Source: an uncultured Oscillospiraceae bacterium | Lineage (GTDB): Bacteria; Bacillota_A; Clostridia; Oscillospirales; Oscillospiraceae | Reading direction: 5' to 3' | Length of the DNA: 24,787 nt | Assembly (NCBI GenBank): GCA_947631675.1 | Contig: CANRMG010000007.1 | Location: 1 to 24,787, forward strand | Shown: positions 13,365-21,104 of the stretch, in pieces | Position numbering within the stretch: the first letter of the stretch is position 1 | How the letters are laid out: every line of letters starts with the position of its first letter | The notes under the pieces: model-generated | Told to the model about the DNA's origin: nothing | Seen by the model: only the letters and a program-made list of their open reading frames with translations | Databases searched by the model: none | Made by a program: the position numbers and the translations under genes

Positions 13365-14870
13365 TCACGCGGAATCCTTTTTCGCAGCCTTTTTGTCCGC
13401 GCGGTATTTGTTGACCAGGGGGAACAACACCACGACCAGGGCCAGGATCAGGATGGTGCAGCACAGGGGACGGGTGACGAATACGCTCCAGCTTCCCTTG
13501 GACAGGATCAGGGAACGGCGCAGGTTCGCCTCACACAGGTTGCCAAGGACCAGAGAGATGCACATGGGGGCCACCGGGAAATCGAAGCTCTTCATAAAGA
13601 ATCCCACCAGGCCGAAGCTCACCATGACCATGCACTCGAAAATATTGTTGTTGATGGCATAGGAGCCCATCACGCACATCAGTACGATGCAGGGCATCAT
13701 GAGCGACTGGGGGATACGTGACACCTGGGCAAACAGCCTCGTGAACACGCTGCCCTGCAGCAGCATGAACACATTGATGACCAGCAGGCCGCCCATAATG
13801 GCATAGACCCAGAAATTTCCCGCGGAAAACAGACTGACACCGGGAGAGATCCCCTGCATCATCAGAGCGCTCAGCAGGATCGCCATCACGCCGTCGCCGG
13901 GCACGGACAGGGTCAGCATGGGGATCATCGCGCCGCCGGTCGTGGCGTTGTTGGCGGTCTCCGCGGCGATCAGGCCCTCAATGGCGCCCTTCCCCATCTC
14001 TTCGGGATGTTTGGAGACCCTCTTCTGTTCATTGTAAGCCAGCATGGCAGACGTCTCACCGCCGCAGCCGGGGACTGCGCCGATAAAAGTGCCGATGAGC
14101 GCGGATTTCAGGATCGTGACCCAATGCTTGCAGAAATCCCCGATGCCGAAGGTCCCCTTCTTGTAGTTCGGGACCCTCAGCTTTTCATCGCCGTGGATAA
14201 AGACCTCCCTGCAGTTTATCATCACCTGGCAGACGGCATAGGCGCCCAGCATGGCGCTCACGATCTTGATGCCGGCCAGCATATTGGTGCTGCCAAACAC
14301 GAAGCGGTTCGTGCCAAACACCGGGTCGGCGCCCACGCAGGAAAACAACAGCCCCAGCGCCGCGGACATGATGCCCTTAATGACGCCGTTCACGGAGCGG
14401 CACTCCACGCTCACCGCGGCCAGAACACCAAATACACACAGCGCAAAATACTCCGGCGAGCCGATACGCAGCAGGAGCTTTGCCAGCTTGGGCGCCAGTA
14501 CCAGCAGAATGATGGCGCTGAAAATACCGCCGAAAGTGGAGCCCCAGAGGGCGCACTTCATGGCGTCGGCCGCCCGTCCCTTTTGGGCGAGAGGATAACC
14601 GTCAAAGGCCGTACAGACGGCATTCACCGTGCCGGGCGTGTTGATCAGGATGGCCGTGATGGATCCGCCGTACATACCGCCGCAATATGCGCCCAGCAGC
14701 AGATACATGGCCGTTGTGGCATCCATGGTGTAGGTCATGGTCAGCAGGATGGTCACGGCAAATGTTATATTCAGGCCGGGCATGGCGCCGATCATAATAC
14801 CGGCTGCAATGCCCGCATTCATCATCAGGATATGGTCCAGGGTAAAAATTTGCTGCAGGATCTCCAGCAT
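13365..14870 (-). CDS. tctA: Tripartite tricarboxylate transporter, large membrane subunit TctA
   Basis: The 501-residue protein has about 12 hydrophobic helices and the conserved TctA segments: MIGAMPGLNITFAV near residues 26-39 and, in the second half, GAVPGCGGETSAML followed by GKGAIEGLIAAETANNATTGGAMIPML. These two Gly-Pro-rich loops are the family hallmark and line the substrate path. The transporter is driven by an ion gradient and depends on an extracellular binding protein (TctC). The ribosome site GGGAGGG is well placed before the ATG. It follows tctB by 18 bases. The C-terminus ends in a basic KKAAKKDSA tail. Confidence 0.95.
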   Translation of the reverse strand: MLEILQQIFTLDHILMMNAGIAAGIMIGAMPGLNITFAVTILLTMTYTMDATTAMYLLLGAYCGGMYGGSITAILINTPGTVNAVCTAFDGYPLAQKGRAADAMKCALWGSTFGGIFSAIILLVLAPKLAKLLLRIGSPEYFALCVFGVLAAVSVECRSVNGVIKGIMSAALGLLFSCVGADPVFGTNRFVFGSTNMLAGIKIVSAMLGAYAVCQVMINCREVFIHGDEKLRVPNYKKGTFGIGDFCKHWVTILKSALIGTFIGAVPGCGGETSAMLAYNEQKRVSKHPEEMGKGAIEGLIAAETANNATTGGAMIPMLTLSVPGDGVMAILLSALMMQGISPGVSLFSAGNFWVYAIMGGLLVINVFMLLQGSVFTRLFAQVSRIPQSLMMPCIVLMCVMGSYAINNNIFECMVMVSFGLVGFFMKSFDFPVAPMCISLVLGNLCEANLRRSLILSKGSWSVFVTRPLCCTILILALVVVLFPLVNKYRADKKAAKKDSA

Positions 14871-14888
14871 GTGTTACACCCTCCCCTC

Positions 14889-15374
14889 TCAGCGGATCGG
14901 GACCAGCATGACATACTTGAACAGCATGTACATGACAGCCGCAAAAATATAGTAGATCAGATAATACTTCCAATTGCGCCCGCCGATGACAAACAGGATC
15001 AGCGGAGGGAACACCAGCGTGGCGGGAATGAAGCCGATCCGGTCAAAGCAGAGGATGTATGCCAGGATCAACGCTACCACGATGAACGGGATGGACCAGC
15101 CCTTTTTCCTTTCCTCCGTCTCTCCCCGGCTCCCACCGGTCTTTTTGCTGTAGTTCCTGTACCGGACCACAGAGTAGAGCAGGCCGACCGCGCTGAACAG
15201 CGCAATGACCTTCGTCACCAGCTTTGGGAACGTATCCGGCGAAAAGGAGTCCGCTTTCGCCGCGATACTGATAACAGTTTGACTCGGGATCACAAAGATG
15301 TGAAACAGCACTGCCGCAACGAGAAAGACAGCGTACAGGATGATATCCCGAATAAGCGCTTTCCTGGTTTCCAT
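14889..15374 (-). CDS. tctB: Tripartite tricarboxylate transporter, small membrane subunit TctB
   Basis: The 161-residue protein has four hydrophobic helices: two before a basic loop with KKTGGSRGETEERKKG (about 75-90) and two after it, including the GFIPATLVFPPLILFVIGGRNW segment typical of TctB. The ATG at 15374 is preferred because AAGGAG is 6 bases upstream; a longer in-frame start at 15425 would run through the terminator hairpin at 15399-15436. TctB is needed for transport with TctA, though its exact role is not settled. Its distance from tctC and the terminator between them separate the membrane subunits from the binding protein at the level of expression. Confidence 0.92.
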   Translation of the reverse strand: METRKALIRDIILYAVFLVAAVLFHIFVIPSQTVISIAAKADSFSPDTFPKLVTKVIALFSAVGLLYSVVRYRNYSKKTGGSRGETEERKKGWSIPFIVVALILAYILCFDRIGFIPATLVFPPLILFVIGGRNWKYYLIYYIFAAVMYMLFKYVMLVPIR

Positions 15375-15398
15375 GCAAAACTCCTTATCTGCAAGTTC

Positions 15399-15437
15399 AA
15401 AAAGAGGCGGTATCGTATTGGTCACGCTACCGCCTCC
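15399..15437 (-). terminator. Intra-operon terminator/attenuator between tctC and tctB
   Basis: On the minus strand GAGGCGGTA (15428-15436) pairs perfectly with TACCGCCTC (15404-15412) around a 15-base loop, followed by TTTTT (15399-15403) and GAAC. A partly effective terminator here would give more binding protein than membrane subunits. Confidence 0.8.
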
Positions 15438-15474
15438 AACAAATTAACTTAAAGCCGGATGGACATCAAAGGCC

Positions 15475-16470
15475 TTACTTTTCGATCAGGCCAGCCTCTT
15501 CGAATACCGTGTAGTAGAGGTCCTTTATCTGGGCGACAGTCGTCTCGGTCTCCTCCGGGGTGAAGGGAACGGGATAGTCACCGAAGTCGTTTTCAACGAC
15601 CCACTGCTGATAGGCATCGGTCATGATGGCATCATTGAACTTCTCGCGCAGATAGTCAATGATCTCAGCAGGAGTGTCAGAGCGGACGGCCAGATACTTA
15701 ACGATAACGTTGCCGTCCAGTCCCTCATAGCCCCAATCGGCGATGCAGTCCAGGTCGGGATAGAACACGCTCTTGTCCGCGCCCAGGATAACGTTGGTCA
15801 CCACATCGGGGTTGTCCTTCTCATAGCCAAGGGCCAGGTTGTCGTCGAAGGCGGCAAAATCGACCTCACCCGCCAGATAGGCCTGATACAGCGCGGGGAT
15901 ACCGTCATAGCTGACGAAGGTGCAGTTGTCCAGAATGCCCATTTCCTTGAAGGCAGAGACGGCCGCGACATAAACGCCGCCAGTCATCTGGGGCACGCCG
16001 AAGGTGAAGGACTCTCCGCTCTCCAGGAACTCCTTCAGAGCCTGGCTGTCCTCCAGTCCCAGAGAGGGCTGGCTGCACATGGCGATGCCACAGCGGGCGC
16101 TCATCTCGGCAATGACAGTCCAGTCAGTGGTGTCATAGGTGATCGTGTTGTTCAGAATGGTCTGGGAGATCGCGGGGCTGTTCGCCAGGCACAGGATGGT
16201 GTAGCCGTCCGCGTCCCGGTTGAACGCGTCTTCCGAACCGATGGACCCGCCGCCGCCGCCGATGTTCTCGACAACTACGTTCACAGGCATATCCAGCTGG
16301 TCCACCAGAGCGCGGGTCAGGACGTCGATGCCATCGCCTGCATTATAGGGTACGATAACGGAAATGTTCTTTTCCGGGACCCATCCGTCGGCCTCGCCGG
16401 CAGCCAGGGCACCGGGGGCGATGGTCAGGACCATGACCAGCGCAAGGATAAATGCAAGACTCTTTTTCAT
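15475..16470 (-). CDS. tctC: Tripartite tricarboxylate transporter substrate-binding protein TctC (Bug family)
   Basis: The 331-residue protein begins with a signal peptide (MKKS, hydrophobic core to about residue 18, then a predicted cut after ALA near residue 23). The mature part has the Bug-family N-terminus VPYNAGDGIDVLTRAL, the VVVENIGGGGGSIGS loop that contacts the ligand carboxylate, and the GYTILCLANSPAI segment. It should capture the substrate outside the cell and hand it to TctAB. It lacks a lipobox cysteine, unusual for a binding protein in a Gram-positive cell. It is the first gene of the operon, with AAAGGA 8 bases before the ATG. The ligand is probably carboxylated, by family habit, but the operon points to a sugar-related compound. 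Confidence 0.94.
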   Translation of the reverse strand: MKKSLAFILALVMVLTIAPGALAAGEADGWVPEKNISVIVPYNAGDGIDVLTRALVDQLDMPVNVVVENIGGGGGSIGSEDAFNRDADGYTILCLANSPAISQTILNNTITYDTTDWTVIAEMSARCGIAMCSQPSLGLEDSQALKEFLESGESFTFGVPQMTGGVYVAAVSAFKEMGILDNCTFVSYDGIPALYQAYLAGEVDFAAFDDNLALGYEKDNPDVVTNVILGADKSVFYPDLDCIADWGYEGLDGNVIVKYLAVRSDTPAEIIDYLREKFNDAIMTDAYQQWVVENDFGDYPVPFTPEETETTVAQIKDLYYTVFEEAGLIEK

Positions 16471-16640
16471 AACATTATTCCTTTCTTTTCAAAATTTTCC
16501 GTGTACTCCTGCGAAACTACTGTTACACGATATGTTTATTATGCTGATTTTTAAATGGATTTTCTTTGACTTTTTTTGCGGAATTATTAGATAATTTTGC
16601 TCTCTTCCAAATAATGTTCGACCTTTTGGGCAGACCAAAC
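16471..16640 (-). promoter_or_regulatory. Upstream control region of the tctCBA-sugar operon
   Basis: This AT-rich spacer stands out from the GC-rich surroundings. On the minus strand a -10-like CATAAT lies at 16538-16543 with no good -35 box at 17 bases, which fits an activator-dependent promoter. A perfect palindrome AATTAT-TAG-ATAATT lies at 16582-16596, 39 bases farther upstream, and could be an operator. AraC-type proteins usually bind direct repeats, so the link to the operon's regulator is uncertain. The rest of the region is A/T runs without a reading frame. Confidence 0.4.
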
Positions 16641-16644
16641 ACTG

Positions 16645-16671
16645 CGGCCAGGGAGCGAAGCCCCCTGGCCG
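16645..16671 (-). terminator. Terminator-like hairpin after ricT
   Basis: CGGCCAGGG (16645-16653) and CCCTGGCCG (16663-16671) form a perfect 9-bp stem around a GAAG-containing loop. The minus-strand tail CAGTGTTTGG is only weakly T-rich. It lies 33 bases past the ricT stop. Confidence 0.6.
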
Positions 16672-16703
16672 TTCATTCTCCTGTGCGGACCTGCCGCTGG
16701 TCC

Positions 16704-17972
16704 TCAGTTCTCCTTGGCCTGACCGCCCTCGCCCTTGGGCTTGCGGTTATAGGGCCGGCGGTGGCCGTAATGGCCCTTGCGGGCCTTCTGGGCCTGCCGC
16801 TCCTGGGGCGGCTGGCCCTTGTTGGGCTGGTTCTTGGCAACGGGATGGGGCTGCTTCTCCTGGGCCCTGATCTCCGCGGCGGACTTCTCCTTGGACCGGT
16901 CGCCGCCACGGCGGTGGCGGGAGCGGTTCTGGCGAAGCTTTTCCGGGGCCTGCGCCTCGGCGGCGGGCTTATCCTCCCGGCGGATGCGCCGGGGCCGGTC
17001 ATGGTGCTCCGCGCGCAGCGGGGGCCGGGCCGCCTCCTCGCCTGGGGTGGTGATGAGCAGCTCCGGGATGTCCCAGGGGTCGGCCTCCGGCTCCACGGGC
17101 TCAGCCTTCTTGGGCTTCACCACCAGCACATGGGGCGGCTGGCTGCCATCCCGGGGCCGGCCGCCGGGCACCACGGCCACATCCTCGGCGTCATACTGGC
17201 GGAAGGCGTCGTCCCCCTCCCCGTCCAGCTTCACCCGCACCGTCTGGCGCAGGATGTTCACCTGGTTCACGTTGCCGTAGCCATCCGGCGTCTCCACGAA
17301 GGCGCCCGTCTTGGGCACGTTCTTCACCAATTCCTCATAGGCCGGCTGCTCATAGCGCAGGCAGCACATGAGCCGGCCGCAGCAGCCGGATATTTTCGCC
17401 GGGTTCAGGCTCAGGTTCTGCACCTTCGCCATCTTGGTGGATACGGGCTTGAACTCGTCCAAAAATGACCCGCAGCAGAAGGGCTGGCCGCAGATGCCCA
17501 GGCCCCCCAGCATCCGGGCCTCGTCCCGGACGCCGATCTGCCGGAGCTCTATGCGGGTGCGGAACACCCCCGCCAGGTCCTTCACCAGCTCCCGGAAATC
17601 CACCCGGCCGTCGCTGGAGAAGAAGAATATGATCTTATTGCCCTCGAAGGAGCACTCCACGTCCACCAACTTCATATCCAGGCCGTGGGCCTCGATCTTC
17701 TGCTTGCCAATGACGTATGCCTCCCGCTCCCGCTCCTGGCACAGTGCCTCGATGCGCAGGTCGTCCTCCGTGGCCAGCCGGGCCACCGGGCGCAGGGGCG
17801 AGACCACCTGGTCATCCTCCACCTGGCGGACAGGCTGGACCACCGAGCCGATCTCCAGACCCTTGCTGGTCTCCACGACCACCTTGTCGCCCACCTTCAT
17901 CGCCAGACCCGCCGGGTCGAAGAAATAGCTCTTGCCCCGGTTCCTGAATTTCACGCTCACAACTTCTGTCAT
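16704..17972 (-). CDS. ricT: PSP1-domain protein RicT (YaaT) with long basic tail
   Basis: The first 270 residues are the conserved PSP1/RicT core. Seven cysteines lie in CGQPFCCGSF (Cys161, 166, 167) and SGCCGRLMCCLRYE (Cys197, 198, 203, 204), which in the B. subtilis Ric complex hold iron-sulfur clusters. RicT works there with RicA and RicF in mRNA maturation by RNase Y, and affects sporulation and competence. The remaining 150 residues form a low-complexity tail rich in Lys, Arg, Gln and Pro (for example PRRIRREDKPA and KARKGHYGHRRPYNRKPKG), likely unstructured and able to bind RNA (inference). The ATG at 17972 follows GAGGT. It lies 7 bases after holB, the same order as the B. subtilis holB-yaaT pair. 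Confidence 0.9.
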   Translation of the reverse strand: MTEVVSVKFRNRGKSYFFDPAGLAMKVGDKVVVETSKGLEIGSVVQPVRQVEDDQVVSPLRPVARLATEDDLRIEALCQEREREAYVIGKQKIEAHGLDMKLVDVECSFEGNKIIFFFSSDGRVDFRELVKDLAGVFRTRIELRQIGVRDEARMLGGLGICGQPFCCGSFLDEFKPVSTKMAKVQNLSLNPAKISGCCGRLMCCLRYEQPAYEELVKNVPKTGAFVETPDGYGNVNQVNILRQTVRVKLDGEGDDAFRQYDAEDVAVVPGGRPRDGSQPPHVLVVKPKKAEPVEPEADPWDIPELLITTPGEEAARPPLRAEHHDRPRRIRREDKPAAEAQAPEKLRQNRSRHRRGGDRSKEKSAAEIRAQEKQPHPVAKNQPNKGQPPQERQAQKARKGHYGHRRPYNRKPKGEGGQAKEN

Positions 17973-17979
17973 ATCTCGA

Positions 17980-18750
17980 TTACCTCAATGTCTCCACGGC
18001 CAGCAGGCCGAATATCTGCTTCGGCTGCACGTTGTGCCGCAGGTAGTCCTTCGTCTTGTCCATCAGCCCGTCCAGGCGCTCCAGCCGCGCCCGGTCCATG
18101 CCCATATCATCCGCCCGGCCGGCCATGATATGCCATATGGCATCCTTCACCTGATCGGCGAAGGCCTCCGTGTCCTCCCGGCTGAGCCGGGCCCGGCTCA
18201 TGCAGGCCAGGGCCACCTGGGCCATGTCCCCGCTGGCCGCCGCGGCCAGATAGGCGCAGGCCATCTCGGAGAGGCCCTCCTCCCGCTCCGTGCGGCAGCC
18301 CGGGTCCTCCGCCCGGACGCACCGGGACCGGACCGTGGGCAAAAGCGCGTCCGCGCCGGCGGCGCAGAGGATGAAGCAGGCGTGGCCGGGAGGGTCCTCC
18401 AGGGCCTTCAGAAGGGCGTTCTGGGCCTGCTGGTTCATCCGGTCCGCCTGGTCGATGATATACACCTTCCGGGCCGCCTCGTTGGGCGCCAGGGCGGCGT
18501 CCGCCGTCATGGCCCGGATCTGGCCCACCGTAATATCCTGCTTGGGGCCCTTTTCCCCCTGCTCCCGGGTCACCACGGCCACGTCCGGGTGGATGCCGGA
18601 AAGGGCCTTCCGGCAGTCCCGGCATACGCCGCAGGGCGGCTCCGCGCCGGAGCACAGCAGCGCCGCCGCGACCCGCCGGGCCGCCTCGTCCCGGGCCGGT
18701 CCCCCAGGGCCGGTCAGCATATACGCGTGGGAGAGCCGTCTTTCCGCCAT
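17980..18750 (-). CDS. holB: DNA polymerase III delta' subunit (clamp loader)
   Basis: The gene encodes the delta' clamp-loader subunit. From the start at 18750 it is 256 residues: RLSHAYMLTGPGG (5-17) is the degenerate Walker A that lacks the GKT of ATP-binding gamma subunits, then the zinc module with Cys33, 40, 43 and 46, VYIIDQADRMNQQAQNALLKALEDPP (Walker B region), and the SRC arginine-finger motif in TVRSRCVRAED. An in-frame ATG at 18819 would add 23 residues. I prefer 18750 because a TATAAT box overlaps the upstream ATG, and GGAAG precedes the downstream one. Against this, delta' proteins usually have 20 or so residues before the SHAYL segment, and the short form loses most of these. 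It heads the holB-ricT operon and is divergent from rex. Confidence 0.88.
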   Translation of the reverse strand: MAERRLSHAYMLTGPGGPARDEAARRVAAALLCSGAEPPCGVCRDCRKALSGIHPDVAVVTREQGEKGPKQDITVGQIRAMTADAALAPNEAARKVYIIDQADRMNQQAQNALLKALEDPPGHACFILCAAGADALLPTVRSRCVRAEDPGCRTEREEGLSEMACAYLAAAASGDMAQVALACMSRARLSREDTEAFADQVKDAIWHIMAGRADDMGMDRARLERLDGLMDKTKDYLRHNVQPKQIFGLLAVETLR

Positions 18751-18817
18751 GGATACTTCCGTTTCCGCCGTGGGGGTTTTGTCTATTATGCTTACCCCAT
18801 CCGGTCTTAATATAGGC

Positions 18818-18847
18818 ATTATAGCATATTTTCGCGTGAGCTTACAA
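18818..18847 (-). promoter_or_regulatory. Sigma-A promoter of holB-ricT
   Basis: On the minus strand: TTGTAA (18842-18847), 18-base spacer, perfect TATAAT (18818-18823). The -10 box overlaps the upstream candidate start codon of holB, so transcription would begin inside the longer reading frame. Confidence 0.7.
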
Positions 18848-18853
18848 TAACAT

Positions 18854-18882
18854 TTGCAACTTTCCCAGAAATGTGGTAAATT
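18854..18882 (+). promoter_or_regulatory. Candidate promoter of rex-mnmE
   Basis: TTGCAA (18854-18859), 17-base spacer, TAAATT (18877-18882). The -10 box matches 4 of 6. Its -35 box lies 6 bases from that of the divergent holB promoter. I looked for a Rex operator (TTGTGAA-N6-TTCACAA type) in the spacer and saw no good match. Confidence 0.4.
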
Positions 18883-18949
18883 CGGTATAGTAGGATTCCA
18901 TTTTGTACTATTATACGTTTATGGCTGTGACTGTACAAGGAGGCTGGAC

Positions 18950-19597
18950 GTGAAAAGGACCAACGTTTCCAACAATGTGATCCGCCGGCTGCCTAGGTAT
19001 CTGCGGAAGCTGGACGACCTGGCCAGCAAGGGCGAGGAGCGCATCTCCTCGGACAAGCTGGGCCGCCAGATGGGGCTGACGCCCTCCCAGATACGGCAGG
19101 ATTTCTCCTGCTTTGGCGAGTTCGGGCAGCAGGGCTACGGCTACAACATCGACTCACTGCGCAAGGAGATAGGCCAGATCCTGGGGACCTATCGGGGCTA
19201 TTCCGCCATATTGGTGGGCGCGGGCAACCTGGGCACCGCGCTGGTGCAGAACTTCGACTTCATCATCGAGGGTTATTCCTTCCTGGGGGCCTTCGACGTG
19301 GACCCGGCCGTCATCGGCACGGACATCGACGGCTTCCCCATCTATGACGTGAAGGACCTGGGCGCCTTCGTGAAGGAGCACAAGGTGGACATCGCCATCC
19401 TCACCGTGCCCCGCCACGTGGCCCAGGAGCTGACCGACACCCTGGTGGCGGCGGGCATCCGCGCCATCTGGAACTTCACCAACACCGAGCTGGAGGTGGG
19501 CGAGGACGGACCCTTGGTAGAGAGCATCCACTTCTCCGACAGCCTTTTGGTGCTCACCTACCACCTGGCCCAGCTGGACGACGGAGAGAAGAAATGA
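18950..19597 (+). CDS. rex: Redox-sensing transcriptional repressor Rex
   Basis: The 215-residue protein has the Rex N-terminal winged helix: VIRRLPRYLRKLDDL (10-24), then RISSDKLGRQMGLTPSQIRQDFSCFGEFGQQGYGYN (31-66), the most conserved stretch of the family. The NADH/NAD-binding Rossmann domain follows with VGAGNLGTAL (89-98), FLGAFDVDP, and the C-terminal IWNFTNTEL segment. Rex senses the NADH/NAD ratio and represses fermentation and respiration genes when NAD is high. The start is the GTG at 18950, because AAGGAGG (18938-18944) is 5 bases before it and the homologous region begins there; an upstream in-frame TTG at 18854 has no ribosome site. The stop overlaps the mnmE start by 4 bases. 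Confidence 0.95.
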   Translation: MKRTNVSNNVIRRLPRYLRKLDDLASKGEERISSDKLGRQMGLTPSQIRQDFSCFGEFGQQGYGYNIDSLRKEIGQILGTYRGYSAILVGAGNLGTALVQNFDFIIEGYSFLGAFDVDPAVIGTDIDGFPIYDVKDLGAFVKEHKVDIAILTVPRHVAQELTDTLVAAGIRAIWNFTNTELEVGEDGPLVESIHFSDSLLVLTYHLAQLDDGEKK

Positions 19598-20991
19598 TCG
19601 ATACGGACGCCAAACACACCAACGCCGCCCGGGAGGGCGGCGTCTTTGACACCATCGCCGCCATATCCACTGGCCAGGTCCTGGCCGCCATCGGCATCGT
19701 GCGCGTCAGCGGACCGGATACTCTTTCCGTGCTGGATAAGGTGTTCATGCCCCTCCATGGCGGACCCATGAGCGGCCGGGCCGACCGGCGGCTCATATTG
19801 GGAAAGCTTCTGGCGGCGGACGGAGCCGTGCTGGACATATGCCTCGCCACCGTGTCCCGGGGGCCGGGCAGCTACACCGGCGAGGACACGGCGGAGCTGC
19901 AGTGCCACGGCTCCCCCGTGGTGCTCAGGGCGGCATTGGACAGCCTCTTCGCCGCCGGGGCCCGGCAGGCCAAGGCCGGAGAGTTCACCCGCCGGGCCTT
20001 CCTGAACGGCCGCATGGACCTTACCCAGGCGGAGGCGGTCATCGACCTCATCGACGCCGAGACGCCACAGATCGCGGAGCTGGCCGCCGCCCAGCTGGAC
20101 GGAGCCATCCGCAAAAGGACCGACGCCGTCTACGAAAGCCTCACGGCCATATGCTCCCACTACCACGCGGTCATCGACTACCCGGACGAGGACATCGAGC
20201 CCTTCGCCATGGCCCAGTATGCGGAGACTCTCTCCGGCGCGGAGGCGGGTCTTTCCCGGCTGCTGGCCACCTTCTCCCGGGGCAATGTACTGAAAAACGG
20301 CGTGCCCTGCGCCATTCTGGGCCGGCCCAATGCGGGCAAGAGCTCCCTTCTGAACGCCATTCTGGGCTACGACCGGGCCATCGTCACCGACATCCCCGGC
20401 ACCACCCGGGACACCATCGAGGAGAAGGCCCTGCTGGGCGGCACCCTCCTGCGCCTACGGGACACCGCGGGCCTGCGGGACACCGCCGACCCGGTGGAGA
20501 AAGAGGGTGTGCGCCGGGCCCATGCCGCCGCGGAGGGTGCCGGGCTGGTGCTGGCGGTGCTGGACGGCTCCGCGCCTCTGACGGCAGAGGACGAGGCAGT
20601 GCTGGCCGCGGCCAAGGCCGCGCCAAAATATATCCTTATCAAGAACAAATCCGATCTTCCCGCCGCCTGGGACATGCCGGACGTCATCGCCCTCAGCGCC
20701 CTCACCGGCAACGGGCTGGACAAACTGGAGGCGGCGGTGACCGCGCTGTTTGCGGACAGCGAGCCCGTCCCCGCCGGGGAGATGCTCACCAACCCCCGCC
20801 AGGCGGACGCGGTGGGCCGGGCGCTGGACTATGTACGGGCCGCCACGAAGGCCATGGCCCAGGGCTTCGCCCCCGACGCGGTGCTCACGGAGGTGGAGGG
20901 GGCTCTCTCCGCCCTGGGGGAGCTGTCCGGCCGCACGGTCCGGGAGGACGTGACCAACGGCATCTTCTCCCGCTTCTGCGTGGGCAAATGA
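19594..20991 (+). CDS. mnmE: tRNA modification GTPase MnmE (TrmE)
   Basis: The 465-residue protein has the three MnmE parts. The N-terminal domain (about 18-135) binds formyl-THF and has VLAAIGIVRVSG and GSYTGEDTAELQCHG. The helical domain holds an inserted Ras-like G domain with G1 GRPNAGKS (243-250), G2 GTTRDT (269-274), G3 DTAG (290-293) and G4 NKSD. The C-terminal CVGK (462-465) carries the catalytic cysteine. With MnmG it makes 5-(carboxymethyl)aminomethyl-uridine at tRNA position 34. The N-terminus has about 15 extra residues before FDTIAAIS compared with the usual start, but the ATG at 19594 is coupled to the rex stop and GGAGAGAAG precedes it. Pairing with rex in one operon is less common than with jag, rnpA or mnmG. 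Confidence 0.96.
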   Translation: MIDTDAKHTNAAREGGVFDTIAAISTGQVLAAIGIVRVSGPDTLSVLDKVFMPLHGGPMSGRADRRLILGKLLAADGAVLDICLATVSRGPGSYTGEDTAELQCHGSPVVLRAALDSLFAAGARQAKAGEFTRRAFLNGRMDLTQAEAVIDLIDAETPQIAELAAAQLDGAIRKRTDAVYESLTAICSHYHAVIDYPDEDIEPFAMAQYAETLSGAEAGLSRLLATFSRGNVLKNGVPCAILGRPNAGKSSLLNAILGYDRAIVTDIPGTTRDTIEEKALLGGTLLRLRDTAGLRDTADPVEKEGVRRAHAAAEGAGLVLAVLDGSAPLTAEDEAVLAAAKAAPKYILIKNKSDLPAAWDMPDVIALSALTGNGLDKLEAAVTALFADSEPVPAGEMLTNPRQADAVGRALDYVRAATKAMAQGFAPDAVLTEVEGALSALGELSGRTVREDVTNGIFSRFCVGK

Positions 20992-21021
20992 GCCCAGAGC
21001 GCTCTCCGATTATAGATCAAT

Positions 21022-21056
21022 AAAAAAGCGCGCCCGGAGCCGGGCGCACTTTTTTG
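21022..21056 (+). terminator. Bidirectional-type terminator after mnmE
   Basis: GCGCCCGG (21030-21037) pairs with CCGGGCGC (21040-21047), followed by a T-run at 21050-21055. An A-run precedes the stem at 21022-21027, so it could also work on the minus strand. Confidence 0.93.
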
Positions 21057-21066
21057 TTTTAGGGTC

Positions 21067-21095
21067 TTGAAGTTTCCGCCGGGCTGGTATATAAT
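21067..21095 (+). promoter_or_regulatory. Sigma-A promoter of the thiamine salvage operon
   Basis: TTGAAG (21067-21072), 17-base spacer, perfect TATAAT (21090-21095). Transcription would start near 21102, just before the TPP aptamer. Confidence 0.85.
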
Positions 21096-21104
21096 GCACT
21101 GGAA

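Noticed and set aside
14007..15452. A 481-codon plus-strand frame opposite tctA and tctB
   Set aside because: It is a shadow of the tct genes: no recognisable domain, heavy His/Arg/Gln bias and no start signal.
9001..16703. Integrative element with att sites at tRNA-Leu
   Set aside because: No integrase, no mobility genes and no second copy of the tRNA 3' end were found in the window; kept only as a weak hint from base composition.
18850..18949. Rex operator for autoregulation
   Set aside because: No convincing TTGTGAA-type inverted repeat could be found in the holB-rex spacer.
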